From NCBI GenBank assembly GCA_049999805.1, contig JBNGIO010005799.1, positions 1 through 22,648 of the forward strand: a stretch of DNA of 22,648 nt, given 5' to 3'. This document shows, in pieces, positions 17,437 through 22,648 of the stretch; position 1 is the stretch's first letter, and every line of letters starts with the position of its first letter. This DNA comes from Folioceros fuciformis. Lineage: Eukaryota; Anthocerotophyta; Anthocerotopsida; Anthocerotales. The position numbers were made by a program, and so were the translations under genes. A model generated the notes under the pieces. It saw only the letters and a list, made by a program, of their open reading frames with translations. It made no database searches and was not told the DNA's origin.

Positions 17437-18459
17437 ATGCAAACCAGGGTTTCACCAACAGCGCCACGACTCGTCCAAAATTCCCCCCAAAAATCAACAC
17501 TCCCAAGTTGTCTCCCTCTCGGCATTCGACCCTTCGCTGCCCGTCTCCTTCCCTCCCCCTTCCCCTTCCCTTCCCCTCCACCTTCCTTCCTCAGATCTGA
17601 GGAAGCTGCTGCAGCCGCGTGCAGGAGCCGCTACTCCTCCTTGGGGTGCAGATCGGCCAGGCAGCGGCAGCTCGCAGAGATTGCGCCAGGTGCGGACTTG
17701 AGCATAGGGCAAGTGGAGACTTTCCCCCTGCGACCGTCCCTGTGGTTGTTGCCGAGCGGATCCTGCAGAGCCGGTGTGCCCGCTGTTTTGCCCGGGTAGT
17801 TGGAGAAAATTCTGCCCTTGCAGCTGGGATCTGTGGAGAAGGGAGCTTCACTCGGCATTCGGATGCCCGCAGGCTCGCGCTTGAGGTACGGGTGCGAGTT
17901 GCCCTGTCTCCGTGGAGCTTGTTCCCGCTTACATGGTGTGCGTTCTGTCCTGAAAACAATGAGAGCTTGGCCGATTAAGACAGTATGGTGCCAGAGTGCG
18001 CATTGTCGGGCCGAGTGACGTCCTCTAGCTGACCTTGCTCCTGATTACCGCCTGGGGCAAGATTCACTGGTTGTTTTCTTTGTTGATTGCGGAGGGCTCG
18101 TTGTTTAGTACAGGACGTGTCTCCTGCTCCTCGCGTACCGATGTAAGACGCAGCCGTGGATGCTTTCCATGGATGCTGCGCTTTGTGTTTTTAGCCCTCC
18201 GCTTGCTAGTTTTCCTCCTCCATATTCGTGGATGTGCTGTGTTTGTGGATGGGCTGCAGTCGTAATCGTGTGAAGGAGCTTATCAAATGGTTTTCCTTCG
18301 CTGCTAAACTCTGTAATGTCCGTCTCGTTTGTCCTTACGCAGGACTACGTTTTGGTTGGTTGTCTCTCTGCTGCAGGCTGCAGAATTTGGACCTAGCAAT
18401 AAGCAGCTTCATATCCAAGTGTGTATAAGTGAGCAGGAGGCTTGTAGTCTGATATAACA
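17437..18459 (+). promoter_or_regulatory. Pyrimidine-rich leader and possible 5' UTR intron of the VAMP72 gene
   Basis: A strongly pyrimidine-rich stretch (17503-17593, including CCCCCTTCCCCTTCCCTTCC) resembles the Y-patch and C/T-rich leaders common near plant transcription starts. A good donor (GAG/GTACGG, GT at 17886) and acceptors in TCTCTCTGCTGCAG (ending 18376, alternative 18383) would allow a 5' UTR intron of about 490 bases. That would leave a short leader before the ATG at 18460. Several small ATG frames lie in the proposed intron. Transcription start and splicing are inferred from sequence alone. Confidence 0.4.
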
Positions 18460-19751
18460 ATGGGCCAGCAGTCCTTTGTGTATAGTTTTGTGGCTAGAGG
18501 CACTGTTGTGCTAGCTGAATACAAAGCCTTCCCTGGAAACGCAAGTGAGATTGCGCAGCAGTGCTTGGAGAAAACGCCAGCCACTGCCGATAAGGTGACA
18601 TACACCTCCGACAAGCACACTTTCAACTATCTACTCGAAGGTGGATTTGGTACGGCTTGTTCCTTGTGACCTCCTGTTTTATTCCAGAATTGTACGCCAG
18701 AGAGTGTCGTGTACAGGGCCAGGTCCGTCGATAGGCAGGTGGATTTCGCCCATCAGTTGGCTAGGAATTACTGGTTTGAACGAGTAGCGCACCAGTGTGA
18801 TGCGTAAGTTGGATGACTCCTCATATGATATTGCCTGATTCCGGCTGCTTTCTATGTCACAGCCTATCTGGTTGTTGCCGATGAATCACTGGGAAGACAG
18901 TTACCCTATGCGCTCCTGGAGCGTGTGAAGGATGACTTCAAGAAGCGATACGGAGGAGGGAAGGCTGACACAGCCCAGGCTCACAGCCTTGACAGGGAGT
19001 TTGGGTAAGAAGAAAATAAGTTAGTGAGCGTCTTAGTGTTTTTCATGGTCCAGCGCAATCTTTGGTGTAAAGCCTGGTAAGTAACTAGAGTGTGTGTAAC
19101 TGGTAGACCCAAGCTGAAAGAGCACATGCAGTATGTGACGGACCATCCAGAGGAGATGAGCAAGCTGACAAAAATCAAAGCTCAAGTTGAAGAGGTGAAG
19201 GGTGTCATGGCGCATAACATAGAGAAGGTAAATTTGCTCTCGCTGCCCTCGGTTTTGCACACTATCTCGAGTGTGGCGTGTTGGAAGGAGGAGGAAAGCT
19301 ATGCATGAAACGAAGGCGCCAGGTTAAAGGTATCTGACATATTCCAATTGTGGAAGCCAGGTTCTCCAACGGGGTGAGAAGATCGAGATCTTGGTGGACA
19401 AGTCACAGCTCCTGCAGGATCAAGTGAGCTCGCCGATTAACCTGCTGCACTGGGTGTGATGGGTCCGGGTGGCTTGATATAGGCCTTAACGTGTTTCGCA
19501 TCCGTTACCAGGCAGAGCCTGTGGCACGTGACGGGTCGTCTGGAGACGAGTGGTGCGTCTATTGGTGCAGTCGGATTTGACGGGTGCCACGTTGGATTTT
19601 GCAGGCCAATCTGTACCAAACTCGGACGAAACAGCTGAAAAACAAATTCTGGCTCCAGAACATGAAGATAAAGTTGGTGGTCCTGCTCATCCTCGTCGTG
19701 CTAGCTCTTGTAATCTGGGTGTCCATCTGCCGAGGGTTTACGTGCAAATGA
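18460..19751 (+). CDS. VAMP72: VAMP72-type longin R-SNARE, five exons
   Basis: Exons are 18460-18649, 18863-19004, 19107-19227, 19361-19423 and 19605-19751, all with GT-AG introns of 102-213 bases, giving 220 aa, the usual length of plant VAMP72 proteins. The start [16 protein letters not shown] is the canonical longin start. The longin domain covers about residues 1-120 ([31 protein letters not shown]). The R-SNARE motif spans about 125-185, and the zero-layer Arg is R155 in [16 protein letters not shown] precedes a single C-terminal membrane anchor (about 196-214) and the tail ends in CRGFTCK. By family knowledge it pairs with plasma-membrane or endosomal Q-SNAREs to fuse secretory vesicles, including at the cell plate. 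The gene looks intact. The member within the VAMP72 group cannot be assigned from sequence alone. Confidence 0.96.
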
Positions 19752-21430
19752 TTCGAACAGAGCCCCAGCTGTTCGGCGTGGAATAAGTTGGTGCCTATTA
19801 CTTTTATATTATTTGGGTTCCAGGGGCTTGCCCCCAAGTGTGCGGCCGAGTGATACGGAGTGGGCAAAGTTCGCGGGAATTGCATGGCGTGCCACAGTGG
19901 TGGCAGCCAGAACCCGGAACCGGGCTCCCGGCAGCCGGCACCCGTCACCCGTCCGAGGCGGGGCCATCCTTGAGGCATGCAATGCGCGGGAACAGGAGGT
20001 ATGTGTCAGTGTCGTGGGTCAACCCGCAATTACCTACATGGAAAGATTTACTTGAGTTCAAGTGGGTCGCGGCGCACGCCGGTGTGTTTGGACACAGTTG
20101 AGTTGTTGGACCCGCCGGTCCCGCTCCTCTCCCCCTTCTCTTCCTTCGTCATGTTGACTCAGCCTGGCGTCAGGCTGAGCCTCCCATTTGATGCCAACTA
20201 CTCATACGGCTACCTGAGCTCCACCGGCATCTGATGAGGAAGCGTGCATGCGACTAGACTCGACTCCGAACCGGACCCAGACCCAGACCCGGACTCGGGC
20301 TGGGCTCCCCGTAATCGCCCCGCAACAACGTCGCAGAGTTACTAGCCGGCCAGCGGTCAAGATGCAATCGGTCAAGGAAACTAGCCCACACCGAGGAGAG
20401 GACCATGCTTCTCACCTGTGTGCGTGCATTGTATATTCGGCAATGCGAATGGTACTATGCAACCTTGTTTTGTCTTCTATATTAGGAGCGCACTCTTACA
20501 TATTTACATACTACATATGAGCTTATTGGTTTACGATGAATTGAAGGCCATCCATGACATGACACCTGTACACACGTGTGGTCTCAATCTCAATCTTGGG
20601 TTTTATAAAGCTTGAAGCTTGCTTGCAGCGGTAAGTAAAATGGTCCACCACACCAACCCCCACACGCACGGCTATACAATGCAATGTAATGCACGCTAAA
20701 CCTAACCCAGTGTCGTGACACAACAGCCCACATAGATAAACACAAGATTATTTACTTTGGGCTGGGCTCGACAAGACTCAGGTGGAGGACACTTTGCAAC
20801 ACGACTCCCCACGTGACTATGATTGGCACAGTGAATGTACTTAGCTTCAACATCCAATGATAAAAGTTGTGAGTTCACCCACACCACGTCATTGGCGTGT
20901 GGGTGGATTGCTCTTCCACCCCATCCGATGCCTTGCTATCAATGGTCTTACTTGTCAATCCGGCCAAGGCCAAGACCCTGGCCTTGCTTTCCACCACCAT
21001 GTCAGCGCAGTGCGCGGTACACAAACGAAACGAAATCGACCGCACAAGTGCAGTGTTGCTGTCCTCGACCCCACCCAACAAAGTGTTTGCCACAATCACA
21101 TAGTCGGATGGATGCAGTGAACCTGTGGTACCTTCTCCCCAATAGTGTTTGTCTTGCTTGCTACGTACTTGCTTGTGGGCGCCACTTGCATTTAATTGAA
21201 ATTGGAGTTTGGACGTAACTCGTATGACATGACATGAAGGTGGCAGTAACATACAATTCCCTTTGTGCTCGTGTTGTCCCAGAAACTTGTCAGAGAGATC
21301 ACTTTTCTTGTGGGTGACAGCTTTGTCAGCTTTGGCTTATCTTACATTTATGTACTCAGGACAGAAAAGACAGCTTTTGGGTGAGATGTCATATGACATC
21401 CTAAATGGATGGGGGCGTGGAACATGCAAA
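19752..21430. other. Intergenic region downstream of VAMP72, no gene recognised
   Basis: The first part should contain the VAMP72 3' UTR. A GGGGCTTGCCCC inverted repeat lies at about 19823-19834, and a short GACCCA hexamer run (about 20273-20292) resembles the larger microsatellite near 22190. CCCACAC (about 20878) and GTGTGGG (about 20898) form an inverted repeat. Several frames of 60-127 codons overlap one another on both strands between 20835 and 21252. None resembles a known family, and no splice-linked gene could be built. Confidence 0.5.
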
Positions 21431-21431
21431 C

Positions 21432-21562
21432 CAACATATGTAGTGTTGTGCTAATGAGCTTGCTCAACATGTTACCTCTTGTTTTGCATCATTAAGACAA
21501 CATATGTAGTGTTGTGTTGATGAGCTTGCCTAGCACCTTATCTATTTGTTTTGCATTGTTAG
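21432..21562 (+). repeat. 66-bp direct tandem duplication
   Basis: CAACATATGTAGTGTTGTG begins at 21432 and again at 21498, a 66-bp period. Each copy continues through an ATGAGCTTGC block to TTGTTTTGCAT. The two copies differ at scattered positions. Confidence 0.9.
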
Positions 21563-21880
21563 TACTTGTTTATATTAGAGAACATGTTTATGTAATGCGC
21601 CCACAGATCTTGAAGAAGAGTAAGGTTGTTCGTCCTTGAAGTGAAAGACATCGTTAGTACTTTTGTATCTTAGTGAACATGTGTAATGCACCCATAAATC
21701 TCTAAGGAGAGTCAGTGACATGCATTGATAGTACTTATTTATCTTAGTGAACATTTATAATGCTCTCATAGATCTCGAAGGAGAGTAAATGAAGGACATC
21801 GTTAGTACTTATTTGTCTTAAAGAGCATGTGTAATGCACGCACAAATCTCAAAGGAGAGTAAGGTTTCTTGTCCTCTCAG
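21559..21880 (+). repeat. Diverged 74-bp tandem repeat, 4 copies
   Basis: TTAGTACTT-like starts occur at 21561, 21656, 21730 and 21804 (measured at AGTAC), giving spacings of 95, 74 and 74. Each copy holds a CTTAGTGAACATG-like block, GTAATGC, an AAATCT or AGATCT block and GGAGAGTAA. The first and last copies contain an extra AAGGTT...GTCCT...GTGAAAG segment. It could be subrepeats inside an LTR or an independent minisatellite. Confidence 0.85.
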
Positions 21881-21929
21881 TGAAAGAAGGCATGCTGATA
21901 GAGTAAAGAAGGAGACTCTATTATAAGAG

Positions 21930-22000
21930 AAGAGATCGAGACCCTTCTAACCCAAGCTGTATATAAGTAGATAACCATACCTAGCTTTAGAGATGGTAGT
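21930..22000 (+). promoter_or_regulatory. TATA-like site downstream of the 74-bp repeats
   Basis: TATATAAG at 21960-21967 lies in a context (CCTTCTAACCCAAGCTG before it, AGATAACC after it) resembling plant core promoters and LTR promoters. Transcription would be expected to begin near 21990, in the + direction. No protein-coding gene is visible immediately downstream, and the first ATGs open only very short frames. Confidence 0.35.
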
Positions 22001-22098
22001 GAATTGGGGACAGCTTTGAGTTAGTTGGTTTGTGTCGTATGAAGGCTAAATAAGTGAGTGGGAGGAGGCGGACAAAGCATGTGCATGCATCGCATCCC

Positions 22099-22311
22099 AT
22101 GCGAGGCGAGAGAGACAGGAGCGTGCTTGGCTTTACTGTGAGGACAGAGCGTGAAGTTACCACGGCAGAGGAAGGAAGACCAGGCCCGAGCCCAAGTCCG
22201 AGCCCGAGCCCGAGCCCGAGCCCCAGCCCCAGCCCCAGTCCCAGACCCAGCCAGCCCAAGCCCCAGCCAGCCCCAGCCCAAGGCCGAGGTGGGAGAAGAG
22301 GACAGGCATAG
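22099..22311 (+). CDS. Hypothetical 70-aa frame with a Pro-Ser repeat
   Basis: An ATG-started frame of 70 codons has a charged N-terminus (MRGERDRS) followed by a run of alternating Pro and Ser and then a Gln, Pro and Gly-rich tail. The Pro-Ser run is encoded by a hexanucleotide microsatellite, so the frame may be incidental. It would be a small leader-encoded peptide if transcription begins at the upstream TATA-like site. No family is recognised. Confidence 0.15.
   Translation: MRGERDRSVLGFTVRTEREVTTAEEGRPGPSPSPSPSPSPSPSPSPSPRPSQPKPQPAPAQGRGGRRGQA
22182..22290 (+). repeat. Hexanucleotide microsatellite (GAGCCC/CAGCCC)n
   Basis: CCCGAGCCCGAGCCCGAG grades into CCCCAGCCCCAGCCCCAG and then into imperfect CCAGCC units up to about 22290. 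The + strand is C-rich, and the complementary strand has regular runs of three or four G. Confidence 0.92.
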
Positions 22312-22648
22312 TTAGAGGGTAGGGCTGTGTTGCTACTCGTCTGTCTCCGTCGAGACGCTTACCTGCCGCCTCTCCCTCTTCATCCTCTCTTCCTTCACTT
22401 GCCTTCCTTGCTTGGCTGCCTCTTTCATGCGCGCTGTGCTGCTGGGCTGTTGTGGGCTGTGCACTGCCTCTCTGCTCCGGCTCCGGCCCTCCGCTGCTGC
22501 CCTTCCCTTCCCTTTCCCTCCACCTGCTCGCCCTTGGGAGCCCTGCCCCGCTCCGTGCCCCGTCCCCGCCTCCTGCTGCCCGGGCCCCCTTCTGCGTGTT
22601 TGTGCTCGTGCGGCCTCCCCTCTCTTTACTTCCCACTCTCCCCCCTCT
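22312..22648 (+). promoter_or_regulatory. Pyrimidine-rich right edge, possible gene leader
   Basis: The final 300 bases are strongly C/T-rich on the + strand (CCTCTCCCTCTTCATCC, CCCTTCCCTTCCC). This is similar in composition to the leader in front of the VAMP72 gene. It may be the transcription-start region or 5' UTR of a gene that continues past the window. A 159-codon minus-strand frame (22157-22636) is open only because of this composition. Confidence 0.3.

Noticed and set aside
17437-17978. Overlapping frames of 72-122 codons on both strands in the VAMP72 leader
   Set aside because: Frames are open on both strands because of GC-rich pyrimidine composition. None has family similarity or splice links to the SNARE frame.
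20835-21252. Overlapping frames up to 127 codons on both strands, possible unknown gene
   Set aside because: At least four frames are open at once, none matches a known family, and no splice model or start context favours one.
22157-22636. Minus-strand 159-codon Gly/Arg/Leu-rich frame at the right edge
   Set aside because: It is produced by the hexanucleotide microsatellite and C/T-rich tract, and its content is purely compositional.

Overview
The window is nuclear DNA of a streptophyte, most likely a seed-free land plant. Evidence is a giant PLS-class pentatricopeptide (PPR) gene, a plant-type VAMP72 R-SNARE, spliceosomal GT-AG introns and a decayed plant Ty1/copia retrotransposon. The highly uniform PLS repeats and short introns (about 100-260 bases) would suit a bryophyte or lycophyte better than a seed plant. 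That placement is inference.

The left third (1-8105) is repeat-dominated. It holds two antisense sequences derived from 5S rRNA (about 545-730), an LTR-like fragment, and a dead copia pol (about 1131-2903) with three in-frame stops and two frameshifts. A second LTR-like sequence (about 3709-3870) runs into a 3.4-kb mosaic of GC-rich minisatellites (about 3860-7240). A 228/229-bp AT-rich satellite follows (about 7430-8105). Three assembly gaps lie in the minisatellite zone.

The right two thirds hold three intact genes, all on the + strand. (1) An intronless PPR gene (8824-14187, 1787 aa) has about 15 P-L-S triplets, E1/E2 motifs, no DYW domain, and an N-terminal segment resembling the PDF motif of plant organellar ssDNA-binding (OSB) proteins. 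(2) A six-exon, two-domain chromate transporter (CHR) family gene (14843-17106, 453 aa) has both halves of the family signature. (3) A five-exon VAMP72-type longin R-SNARE gene (18460-19751, 220 aa) lies behind a long pyrimidine-rich leader that may contain an intron. Beyond it are diverged tandem repeats (21432-21880), a TATA-like site, a hexanucleotide microsatellite and a pyrimidine-rich right edge that may be the leader of another gene.

The three genes do not form a pathway. They are independent plant transcription units (organelle RNA metabolism, anion transport, secretory vesicle fusion). The observations I consider most worth checking are the PDF-like/PPR fusion with its internal 312-bp repeat expansion, the CHR transporter in a plant-like genome, and the 5S-derived sequences.
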